Of a stretch of DNA of 13,661 nucleotides, positions 7,511 through 13,661 are shown piece by piece. The notes beneath the pieces were generated by a model. That model was not told where the DNA came from. It searched no databases and saw only the letters and a program-made list of their open reading frames with translations. The position numbers and the translations under genes are program-made. Numbering within the stretch: the stretch's first letter is position 1; the number at the start of each line of letters is the position of its first letter. This DNA is from JAIVJN01 sp036732565 (GTDB lineage Bacteria > Acidobacteriota > Vicinamibacteria > Vicinamibacterales > UBA2999), in contig DAINCF010000160.1 of assembly GCA_036732565.1 (NCBI GenBank), positions 1 to 13,661 on the forward strand, written 5' to 3'.

Positions 7511-9174
7511 TCAGCGGTGGTCGTGCGGTCCGCTGTCTTGTGACCGGCGCCGCGCAGCGCCTTGCCGGGCCGTGCGCCGGTGTGCTCGCCCTTGTCGATT
7601 ACGACCACGCCGTTGACGAGGACGTACGAGACGCCCTGGGCGTACGACTTCGGCCGCTCGAACGAGTTCGTCTCGGCGACCCGCGCGGCATCGAACACGG
7701 CGATGTCCGCCGCCATCCCGGGCGTCAGCCTCCCGCGGTCTTTCAACCCGAGAATCTCGGCGGGCAGCAAGGTCATCTTGCGGACCGCCTCGGGTAGCGT
7801 CAGCACGTTCTGCGAGCGCACGTAGTGGCCGAGCACGCGGACGTTCGACGAGTAGTTGCGCGGATGCGGCACGCCAGGCGCGTCGAGGTTGATCGCCGAT
7901 CCATCGCTGGCCACGGACACCCACGGCAGCTTCATCACGGTCCGCACGTCATCCTCGGACATGGTGTGGAAGATGCCGCTGATGCCGCCGCCTTCTTCGG
8001 CCATCAGGTTGATGCACGTGTCCATGGGATCTTTGTCACCGCGCAGCCTGGCGATCTCGGCGATGCGCTTGCCCTCGTACTGCCGGTTGGCGTCCGTGCG
8101 CGCCCGGGCCAGCACGATACCATCCCACCAGCCGTGCTCCTTGGCCCACGCGATGAAGTCCCGATCCTTTTTCAGGCGCGCGCGAAGGGACTGGTCCCTC
8201 AAGCGCTCGGCGAACTTCGCGGGTCCGCCGTCGCGCATCCAGATCGGGAAGAACGCGCTCCAGCCGTGGAACATCGCCGTGTAGGGATATTGATTGGCCG
8301 TGATGCTCAGACCTCGGGCACGCGCCTCCTCGAGCTGTGTGATGTAGCGGCCGATGGTGCCCCAGTTCTCGGGCGCCCGGACTTTGAAATGGAAGATGTG
8401 GACCGGCAGCTTGGCTTCCTCGGCAACGCGGATCGCGAACGCGAGCTCCTTCGTCTGCTCGAAGCCCTCGCTGCCGGCGTGCGAGGTGTAGTTGCCGCCG
8501 TACGACGCGACGACCTTGGACATCGCGAGCACTTCGTCCGGGTGCGCGGGGCCGCCGCTCTCGAAGCGCGTGACCAGCCCCCACGCGCCTTCCTCCATCG
8601 AGCGTGCGACGAGCTGCTGCATCCTGGTCAGCTCGTCGGGTGTAGCGGGTCGCGACTCATACCCCATCACGACGCGCCGAACCTGCTCCGACGCCACATG
8701 CGCGATCACGTTCAACGAGATGCCCTGCTTTTCGACGCGGTCGAAGTACCCGGTGAACGTCGTCCAGTCGACGGTGACGTCGCCACCGCCTTCGGCCGTG
8801 AGGCCATCGCGAGGCGCGACCGACGTGGTTTCGCCGGTCACGTCGAGCGTCACGCCCTGGCGCACCTTGCTCTGCGCGGTGCCGTCGGCGACGAGCGGCA
8901 TCTCGGAATGGGTGTGGAGATCGATGAAGCCGGGGGTGACGATGAGGCCGGTCGCGTCGATCACCCGCGCGGCTCGGGCGGTGTCGAGCGCGCCCACGGC
9001 GGCGATGCGATCCCCACGGATGCCGACGTCGGCGCGGACCGCCTCGGCGCCGGTGCCATCGAGCACCTGCCCGCCGCGGACGATGACGTCGAACGGTTCC
9101 TCGCCCGGCTGGGCGCACCCGGCGAGCATGCTCACGACAACAGCGCACAGGGCGACTGTCGTTGCCTGGGCCAT
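7507..9174 (-). CDS. N-acyl-D-amino-acid deacylase (D-aminoacylase), lipoprotein
   Basis: This 555-residue amidohydrolase-superfamily enzyme is predicted to split N-acyl-D-amino acids into an acid and a free D-amino acid. Residues 1-20 are a clear lipoprotein signal ending LAGC (Cys20), so it should sit on a membrane outside the cytoplasm. The fold starts FDVIVRGGQVLDGTG; PGFIDLHTHSEMP (81-93) gives the metal-binding HxH (His87, His89). Later come TSHAGSEG, VHIFHFK, ITANQYPYTA, VASDGSAI and the ending LTPGMAADIAVFDA. Where many D-aminoacylases have GNCG, this one has GETTSVAP (114-121). The ATG at 9174 has GGAGG repeats 6-10 bases ahead; a longer frame to 9342 has no signal at its start and would bury the lipoprotein signal. 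It is the first gene of the minus-strand operon. The family is certain; acyl and amino-acid preference are unknown. Confidence 0.93.
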   Translation of the reverse strand: MAQATTVALCAVVVSMLAGCAQPGEEPFDVIVRGGQVLDGTGAEAVRADVGIRGDRIAAVGALDTARAARVIDATGLIVTPGFIDLHTHSEMPLVADGTAQSKVRQGVTLDVTGETTSVAPRDGLTAEGGGDVTVDWTTFTGYFDRVEKQGISLNVIAHVASEQVRRVVMGYESRPATPDELTRMQQLVARSMEEGAWGLVTRFESGGPAHPDEVLAMSKVVASYGGNYTSHAGSEGFEQTKELAFAIRVAEEAKLPVHIFHFKVRAPENWGTIGRYITQLEEARARGLSITANQYPYTAMFHGWSAFFPIWMRDGGPAKFAERLRDQSLRARLKKDRDFIAWAKEHGWWDGIVLARARTDANRQYEGKRIAEIARLRGDKDPMDTCINLMAEEGGGISGIFHTMSEDDVRTVMKLPWVSVASDGSAINLDAPGVPHPRNYSSNVRVLGHYVRSQNVLTLPEAVRKMTLLPAEILGLKDRGRLTPGMAADIAVFDAARVAETNSFERPKSYAQGVSYVLVNGVVVIDKGEHTGARPGKALRGAGHKTADRTTTAE

Positions 9175-9180
9175 CGACCG

Positions 9181-9188
9181 CCTCCTCC
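9181..9188 (-). promoter_or_regulatory. Ribosome binding site for the D-aminoacylase gene
   Basis: GGAGGAGG on the minus strand ends six bases before the ATG at 9174. It is the strongest Shine-Dalgarno in the window and fixes the start at the lipoprotein signal peptide. Confidence 0.8.
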
Positions 9189-9197
9189 CTCCAAAAT

Positions 9198-9255
9198 GGG
9201 TCTCGAGACCCGCCTCTACATTCGCTCGTTGCAGGGGCGGATCCTCGGACCCGCC
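9198..9255. repeat. Pair of palindromes in the divergent intergenic region (second REP-like family)
   Basis: A perfect 14-base palindrome, GGGTCTCGAGACCC (9198-9211), is followed 24 bases later by an imperfect hairpin, GGCGGATCCTCGGACCCGCC (9236-9255, one G-T pair). GCCTCTAC after the first is close to the reverse complement of sequence before the second. In the leader of the deacylase transcript the first palindrome sits about nine bases ahead of the Shine-Dalgarno. Confidence 0.6.
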
Positions 9256-9258
9256 CGG

Positions 9259-9285
9259 AGTATACGTCGACACGAAAGATGACAA
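9259..9285 (-). promoter_or_regulatory. Candidate sigma70-type promoter of the minus-strand operon
   Basis: On the minus strand TTGTCA (9285-9280) and TATACT (9264-9259) each match five of six consensus bases, with a 15-base spacer, shorter than the optimal 17. Transcription from here would give a leader of about 75-80 bases holding both palindromes. The call rests on pattern only. On the plus strand, for the M14 gene, I see only a weak GATAAA (9305-9310) without a well-placed -35. Confidence 0.35.
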
Positions 9286-9336
9286 TCGCCGGGCTGCAAT
9301 CCGCGATAAAGTGTGCGGCTCAAGGACCCAAACGAT

Positions 9337-12174
9337 ATGCACTCCACTATCCGTTCGTTGGCGCTCGCCCTTTGCACGGTTGCCCTGGTGGCGTCATCCC
9401 CGACCGCGCAGACCGTTCCGGCGCCCGCCAAGGTCACCACGCCCGAGCAGTTCTTCGGCCATCAGATTGGCGCCGACTACGTGTTGCCCAACTACACGAA
9501 GTTCAGCGAGTTCGTTCGGCTTCTCGACAAGGAGTCCGACCGGATGACGGTGCAGAGCATCGGCAAGACCGCCGAGGGCCGCGATCAGCTGATGGCGATC
9601 ATCACCTCGCCTGAGAACCACAAGAACCTTCAGAAGTACAAGGACATCGCGCGGCGACTCGCACTGGCCGAAGGCCTGACCGACGATCAGGCGCGCGCCC
9701 TGGCGAAGGAAGGCAAGGCGGTGGTCTGGATCGATGGTGGCCTCCACGCCACCGAGGTCCTGGGCGCGCAGCAGCTCACCGAGACGATCTTTCAACTGGT
9801 GAGCCGCAACGACGAAGAGACGCAGCGCTTCCTGCGCGACGTGATCATCCTAGCCGCGCACGCGAACCCTGACGGCATGGAGCTGGTCTCCAACTGGTAC
9901 ATGCGGAATCAGGATCAGGCGCAGCGCGAGACCAATAACATCCCGCGGCTGTACCAGAAGTACATCGGTCACGACAACAATCGGGACTTCTACATGTCGA
10001 CGCAACCCGAGTCGACGAACATCAATCGCCAGCTCTATCACGAGTGGTTCCCGCAGATCATGTACAACCACCATCAGACGGGACCGACCGGGACGATTCT
10101 GTTCGCGCCGCCCTTCCGCGATCCGGCCAACTACGTCTACCACCCGCTCATCGTCACCGGCCTCGACGTCGTCGGGTCCGCGATGCACAACCGCTTCGTC
10201 GCCGAGAACAAGCCCGGCGCCACCATGCGGCGGGGCGCGAACTACTCGACGTGGTGGAACGGCGGCCTGCGGACGACGGTGTACTTCCACAACATGATCG
10301 GGCTGCTGACGGAGAGCATCGGCCATCCGACGCCGATGGAAGTGGCGTTCGTGCCCGATCGCCAGATGGCCAGCGCCGACCTCCCGTTCCCGATCGAGCC
10401 TCAGAAGTGGCACTTCCGCCAATCGGTCGAGTACTCGATCACCGCGAATCGCGCGGTGCTCGACGTCGCGTCGCGCAACCGCGAGATCTTCCTCTACAAC
10501 ATCTACAAGATGGGGAAGGACTCCATCGAGAAGGGCTCCAAGGACACGTGGACGATGTACCCGCGTCGTCTGCAAGCCGTGAAAGACGAGATTGCCAAGA
10601 CGGCGAAGGCGGACAGCACCGACGCCCGGATGGTGCCCGGCGGGCTGACGCGCAACACGGTGCCGCTCGCGCAGTACGAGGGGCTGACGAAGAAGCCGGA
10701 GTGGCGCGATCCGCGCGGCTACGTCCTCTCATCGGCGCAGCCGGACTTCCCCACCGCGACGAAGTTCATGAACACCCTGATCAAGAACGGGGTCACGGTT
10801 CATCGCGCGACCGCCGCGTTCAGCGCCGGCGGCAAGCAGTATCCCGCCGGATCGTACGTCGTGAAGACGGCGCAGGCGTTCCGCCCGCACGTGCTCGACA
10901 TGTTCGAGCCACAAGATCACCCGAACGACTTTCAATACCCGGGCGGGCCCCCGATCCCACCGTACGACAACGCGGGATGGACGCTCGCGTTTCAAATGGG
11001 CGTGCAGTTCGACCGCATGCTCGAGAGCTTCGATGGCCCGTTCGAGAAGCTCAGCGGGATTCAGAAGCCGACGCCAGGCAAGATCACCGACACGGCCGGC
11101 GCCGTGGGTTACGTCGTGTCACATGCGGCGAACGACGCCTTCGTGGCCATGAACCGGTTGCTCAAGGCGAATGAAGAGGCCTACTTCGTCGCGGATCGCT
11201 CGTATCAGAGTTCCGACGGCCGCGGCGTGATGTTCATTCCGGCCAAGGCGACGACCGGCGCCATCGTCAAGAAGGCGGCCGACGATCTCGGCATCGACTT
11301 CACGGCGGTGACCCAGCGGCCGACCGGTGCGATGTACAAGCTCACCAAACCGCGCATCGGCCTGTGGGATCGCTACGGCGGCTCGATGCCGTCCGGTTGG
11401 GTACGCTGGATTCTCGAGCAGCACGAGTTCGACTACACGCTCGTCTATCCGCAAGAGCTGAACGCCGGCAACCTGAAGGCGAAGTTCGACGTCCTGTTGT
11501 TTCCCGACGGCGGCATTCCCGATCCCAACAGCCGCGAGGCGCAATTCTTCGGCGGCAACCGCGGACCGCGGGCCGAGGACCTCCCGCAGGAATTCCGCGG
11601 GTGGGTCGGCAGCGTGACGGCGAAGGAGACGCTGCCCCAGCTCAAGCGTTTTGCCGAGGAGGGCGGTGTGCTCGTGGCGTTCGGCGGATCCGCGGTGCTC
11701 GGCGAGCAGCTGGGCCTGCCGATCGGCGACCACCTCGTCGAAATGCAACCAAACGGTGACGAACGAAGCCTGCCGCAGACGAAGTACTACATCCCGGGCT
11801 CCTTGCTGCGTATGGCCGTCGACAACACCAACCCGCTCGCGTTCGGCATGCCGAAGCAGGTCGACGTGATGTTCGATAACAGTCCAGTCCTGCACTTGGC
11901 GCCCAATGCGTCGCTCGCGGGCGTCAAGCCGGTCGCGTGGTTCGACTCGAAGGCGCCGCTGCGCTCCGGGTGGGCCTGGGGCCAGCACTATCTCGATGGC
12001 GGCACGGCCGCTGTGGAAGCGCCGCTCGGGAAGGGCAAAGTGTTTCTCTTCGGACCAGAGATCACGTTCCGCGCCCAGCCTCACGGCACGTTCAAGTTTC
12101 TCTTCAACAGCATCTACTACGGCACCGCACAGGCCAGTGGGTTGGCCGGTCGCGAAACGACGCAGCAACGATAG
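9337..12174 (+). CDS. Secreted M14 family zinc carboxypeptidase-like protein with C-terminal amidotransferase-like domain
   Basis: This 945-residue protein has a Sec signal (MHSTIRSLALALCTVALVAS, likely cut around PTAQ, residues 24-27), so it is exported. The M14 domain spans about 40-400: zinc ligands His137 and Glu140 in GGLHATE, a third ligand His245 or His246 in MYNHHQTG, a NNRDFY segment of the substrate-binding kind, and candidate catalytic Glu326 in LLTESIGHP. From about residue 671 (KPRIGLWDRYGG) to the C-terminus is a class-I glutamine-amidotransferase-like fold (VLLFPDGGIPD, GGVLVAFGGSAVL) with no nucleophile Cys at the expected turn, so it is probably structural. The chosen ATG at 9337 has AAGGA ten bases ahead; a GTG at 9313 only adds eight residues before the signal. 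It is divergent from the peptide operon and plausibly supplies peptides to it. Confidence 0.94.
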   Translation: MHSTIRSLALALCTVALVASSPTAQTVPAPAKVTTPEQFFGHQIGADYVLPNYTKFSEFVRLLDKESDRMTVQSIGKTAEGRDQLMAIITSPENHKNLQKYKDIARRLALAEGLTDDQARALAKEGKAVVWIDGGLHATEVLGAQQLTETIFQLVSRNDEETQRFLRDVIILAAHANPDGMELVSNWYMRNQDQAQRETNNIPRLYQKYIGHDNNRDFYMSTQPESTNINRQLYHEWFPQIMYNHHQTGPTGTILFAPPFRDPANYVYHPLIVTGLDVVGSAMHNRFVAENKPGATMRRGANYSTWWNGGLRTTVYFHNMIGLLTESIGHPTPMEVAFVPDRQMASADLPFPIEPQKWHFRQSVEYSITANRAVLDVASRNREIFLYNIYKMGKDSIEKGSKDTWTMYPRRLQAVKDEIAKTAKADSTDARMVPGGLTRNTVPLAQYEGLTKKPEWRDPRGYVLSSAQPDFPTATKFMNTLIKNGVTVHRATAAFSAGGKQYPAGSYVVKTAQAFRPHVLDMFEPQDHPNDFQYPGGPPIPPYDNAGWTLAFQMGVQFDRMLESFDGPFEKLSGIQKPTPGKITDTAGAVGYVVSHAANDAFVAMNRLLKANEEAYFVADRSYQSSDGRGVMFIPAKATTGAIVKKAADDLGIDFTAVTQRPTGAMYKLTKPRIGLWDRYGGSMPSGWVRWILEQHEFDYTLVYPQELNAGNLKAKFDVLLFPDGGIPDPNSREAQFFGGNRGPRAEDLPQEFRGWVGSVTAKETLPQLKRFAEEGGVLVAFGGSAVLGEQLGLPIGDHLVEMQPNGDERSLPQTKYYIPGSLLRMAVDNTNPLAFGMPKQVDVMFDNSPVLHLAPNASLAGVKPVAWFDSKAPLRSGWAWGQHYLDGGTAAVEAPLGKGKVFLFGPEITFRAQPHGTFKFLFNSIYYGTAQASGLAGRETTQQR

Positions 12175-12176
12175 AC

Positions 12177-12270
12177 AAGGTGCACAGGATGCCCGAGGTG
12201 CACATGGTGCCCAAGGTGCGAGCCCAGCACTCTGGGCACCTTGCGCACCTTGCGCACCCCGCGCACCTTG
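12177..12270. repeat. 9-base tandem repeat in two inverted arms (mini-satellite, possible hairpin)
   Basis: Starting three bases after the M14 stop, five units resembling AAGGTGCAC run 12177-12221. After a 13-base spacer, four units of the reverse complement (CGCACCTTG) run 12235-12270. CAAGGT (12212-12217) and ACCTTG (12238-12243) can pair around an inner stem GCCCAG-CACT-CTGGGC (12222-12237), giving a strong hairpin. No T-run follows, so a standard intrinsic terminator is not shown, although it may still act at the 3' end of the M14 transcript. Confidence 0.82.
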
Positions 12271-12308
12271 GTACTTCCCTTGCTCTTTCCCGCCCGGCGC
12301 GTGCGTAA

Positions 12309-12356
12309 AGCCCGCATCTGGCGGTTCTTCCCCTCAATCCCGCCACGATTCGGGCT
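12309..12356. other. Nested inverted repeat upstream of the kinase-like gene
   Basis: AGCCCG (12309-12314) pairs with CGGGCT (12351-12356), and inside it TGGCGG (12319-12324) pairs with CCGCCA (12340-12345). It ends 27 bases before the start codon. It may be a leader structure, an operator or chance in GC-rich DNA. The rest of the 209-base gap 12175-12383 shows no gene and no convincing promoter. Confidence 0.35.
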
Positions 12357-12383
12357 GCAACGCGCGCCAAAGCGCCACAGCCC

Positions 12384-13586
12384 ATGTCGAATCACGCCAC
12401 CAGCACCACTCTTCACGCGCTCGCTGCCGGTCTCAACGGCGGTCACGAGGGTGAGGCACATGCGGGCAATCACGCCGAGCGACTGGCGGGATTGAGCCTG
12501 CTCGCCACCGGTGTCGCGGAAGATCTCGGCAACCTGCTGGCGCCGATTCTGACCGCCTCCGGCCTGCTGGGCGAGCGGCTGCGCGACGGCCACGACGGTG
12601 CGGCGCTGGCGATGCTGGAAGAGTCGGCGCGACGCGGCGAAGCGCTGATGCGGCAGATCGTCGCCTTGACAGGTGGACACGAAGGCCGGGACACGGTCGT
12701 GCGACCCGCGCAACTGCTGGAGGACGTCCGGCGCATCGTCGCCGAAACGTTCCCCCGTGCGATCGACGTCGTCATCGAAGCCGGCGTCGATCCGGTGGCA
12801 CTCCGCGGCGAGCCGACCGAGCTGCACCAGGTGCTGATGACCTTCTCTGCGGACGCGCGCGAGAACATGCCGGCCGGCGGCAAGCTGACGCTGAAGTCCG
12901 AGACGGTCACGACGCACCGCGACGGCGACGCGGCACGAGCGGACCGCTTCGTCGTGTTCAGCGTGTCCGACACCGGTCTCGGCACCAAGACTCCAATCCC
13001 GGGTCACAACCGCCACGACCGTACGCCCGACATCGCCGCCCAGGCCCGCGCTGCGGCCGACGCCATCATTCAGGCGCATGGCGGGTTCGTCGACACCGAA
13101 TCACCCACCGGCCGTGGCACCACGGTGCGCATTCACCTGCCGGCGGTGGCCGCTTCCCCCCTACACGACGTTCGTCCGCCCGCTCCTCCCCGCGGGCGTG
13201 ACGAGCTCGTGTTGGTCGTCCACGATGAAGCCTCGGTGCGGTCGATTACGGCCGAGGTGTTGCGGGCGTTCGGCTATCGCGTGGTCACCGCGACCAGCGG
13301 CGCCGAAGCCGTCACGATGTACGCGCGTCACGGGCTCGACATCGCGGCGGTCCTGCTCGACATGGTCATGCCGGTCACCGATGGCGTCAGCACGATTCAG
13401 GCGCTGCGCACGGTCGATCCGAACGTGCAGATCATCGCCGCCAGCGTGTCGCCGAGCGGCGGGCCGGCGCTGGCCCCGCCGGCGCCCGCGGTCGCGGCGT
13501 TCCTGCCCAAGCCCTACACCTCGACCGCGCTGCTCCAGATCGTCAGGGCGGTCCTCGACCGCGACTCGCCCTCGCTGAGCTCCTAG
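12384..13586 (+). CDS. Degenerate histidine kinase-like protein with C-terminal receiver domain
   Basis: This 400-residue soluble protein has no signal or membrane segment. Residues 35-100 align with a HisKA dimerisation domain, but the usual GVAHDFNNLL reads GVAEDLGNLL, placing Glu46 at the phospho-accepting His. Residues about 142-253 are an HATPase-like domain: the N-box Asn is Asp157 (FSADARENMP), the DTGLG box is kept (196-200), and the F-box and the glycine-rich GLGL lid are missing. Only HGGFVDTESPTGRGTTVRIHLP at its end is typical. The receiver (274-393) looks intact: Asp281 and Glu282, phospho-acceptor Asp326 in LLDMVMP, Ser354 and Lys376 in LPKPY. It is therefore probably a non-catalytic scaffold or phosphate receiver driven by another kinase. 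No Shine-Dalgarno is evident. It has no partner gene in the window. Confidence 0.88.
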   Translation: MSNHATSTTLHALAAGLNGGHEGEAHAGNHAERLAGLSLLATGVAEDLGNLLAPILTASGLLGERLRDGHDGAALAMLEESARRGEALMRQIVALTGGHEGRDTVVRPAQLLEDVRRIVAETFPRAIDVVIEAGVDPVALRGEPTELHQVLMTFSADARENMPAGGKLTLKSETVTTHRDGDAARADRFVVFSVSDTGLGTKTPIPGHNRHDRTPDIAAQARAAADAIIQAHGGFVDTESPTGRGTTVRIHLPAVAASPLHDVRPPAPPRGRDELVLVVHDEASVRSITAEVLRAFGYRVVTATSGAEAVTMYARHGLDIAAVLLDMVMPVTDGVSTIQALRTVDPNVQIIAASVSPSGGPALAPPAPAVAAFLPKPYTSTALLQIVRAVLDRDSPSLSS

Positions 13587-13595
13587 GAAAGACGT

Positions 13596-13627
13596 CGCGT
13601 AGCGCAGGCCTGCGGGCGAGTTACGCG
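13596..13627. terminator. Inverted repeat just after the kinase-like gene (possible terminator)
   Basis: CGCGTA (13596-13601) and TACGCG (13622-13627) flank an inner palindrome, GCAGGCCTGC (13604-13613), starting ten bases after the stop codon. There is no T-run, so termination is only a possibility. Confidence 0.3.
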
Positions 13628-13652
13628 TGGGGTCCGCCTTCAGGCGGACCTG
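13625..13652. repeat. Second copy of the REP-like end hairpin, at the window edge
   Basis: Bases 13625-13652 are identical over 28 bases to 5738-5765, the right end of the element inside the DUF885 coding region. It includes the hairpin GGTCCGCC-TTCA-GGCGGACC (13631-13650). Here it lies outside any gene. The element may continue beyond the window. Confidence 0.88.
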
Positions 13653-13661
13653 GGCCGGCTG

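Noticed and set aside
7825..9282. 485-codon plus-strand open frame opposite the D-aminoacylase
   Set aside because: It is antisense to a well-conserved amidohydrolase, and its composition is typical of shadow frames.
11119..12168. Minus-strand open frame opposite the M14 gene's amidotransferase-like domain
   Set aside because: It has no domain, start context or neighbour support; the plus strand is continuous with the M14 protein.
12177..12270. CRISPR array or intrinsic terminator
   Set aside because: Nine-base units without spacers are not CRISPR. The hairpin has no following T-run, so an intrinsic terminator is not supported.
12117..13079. Minus-strand open frame spanning the gap and the kinase-like gene
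   Set aside because: It crosses the 9-base repeat array and lies opposite a recognisable HisKA/HATPase/receiver protein; no motifs were seen.
1..13661. tRNA, rRNA, insertion sequences, integrases, origins or attachment sites
   Set aside because: I looked on both strands and saw no tRNA-like cloverleaf arms, rRNA stretches, transposase or integrase motifs, or clustered DnaA-type boxes.

Overview
The window is high-GC DNA with tightly overlapping genes. It carries a peptide-uptake and peptide-breakdown locus plus one degenerate two-component protein. No rRNA or marker gene is present to fix the taxonomy. The long secreted M14 peptidase with an amidotransferase-like tail, the S9 peptidase, and a dispersed palindromic repeat encoding 'VRLKADPT...YVGSGFSRT'-type peptides resemble what I recall from Acidobacteriota of the Vicinamibacteria type. 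That assignment is inference.

Minus strand, read right to left (9174 down to the left edge): six cistrons that overlap or nearly touch and are probably one operon. In order they are a lipoprotein N-acyl-D-amino-acid deacylase (9174-7507); a Gfo/Idh/MocA oxidoreductase (7510-6389, ATGA overlap); one long ORF (6413-3033) joining a DUF885 protein to a family-5 peptide-binding lipoprotein with no stop between them; DppB-like (3025-2087) and DppC-like (2090-1332, GTGA overlap) permeases; and an S9 serine peptidase (1335 to the edge, ATGA overlap). The S9 gene is cut right at its oxyanion-hole HGG, so its catalytic triad lies outside the window. No transporter ATPase is present; it may lie further left.

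A 162-base divergent region (9175-9336) holds a candidate promoter for the operon and a pair of palindromes. To its right on the plus strand is a secreted M14 zinc carboxypeptidase-like protein (9337-12174). A 209-base gap (12175-12383) follows, with a 9-base tandem repeat in two inverted arms. Next is a histidine-kinase-like/receiver protein (12384-13586) that has lost its phospho-accepting His and other kinase residues but keeps an intact receiver.

The working model is that the outer M14 enzyme and the lipoprotein deacylase trim peptides and N-acyl-D-amino acids outside the cytoplasm, the binding protein and DppBC import peptides, and DUF885 and S9 enzymes finish breakdown. The most unusual features are a roughly 150-base REP-like palindromic element inserted in frame inside the DUF885 coding region, whose end hairpin recurs exactly at the right edge of the window, and the DUF885/binding-protein read-through ORF.
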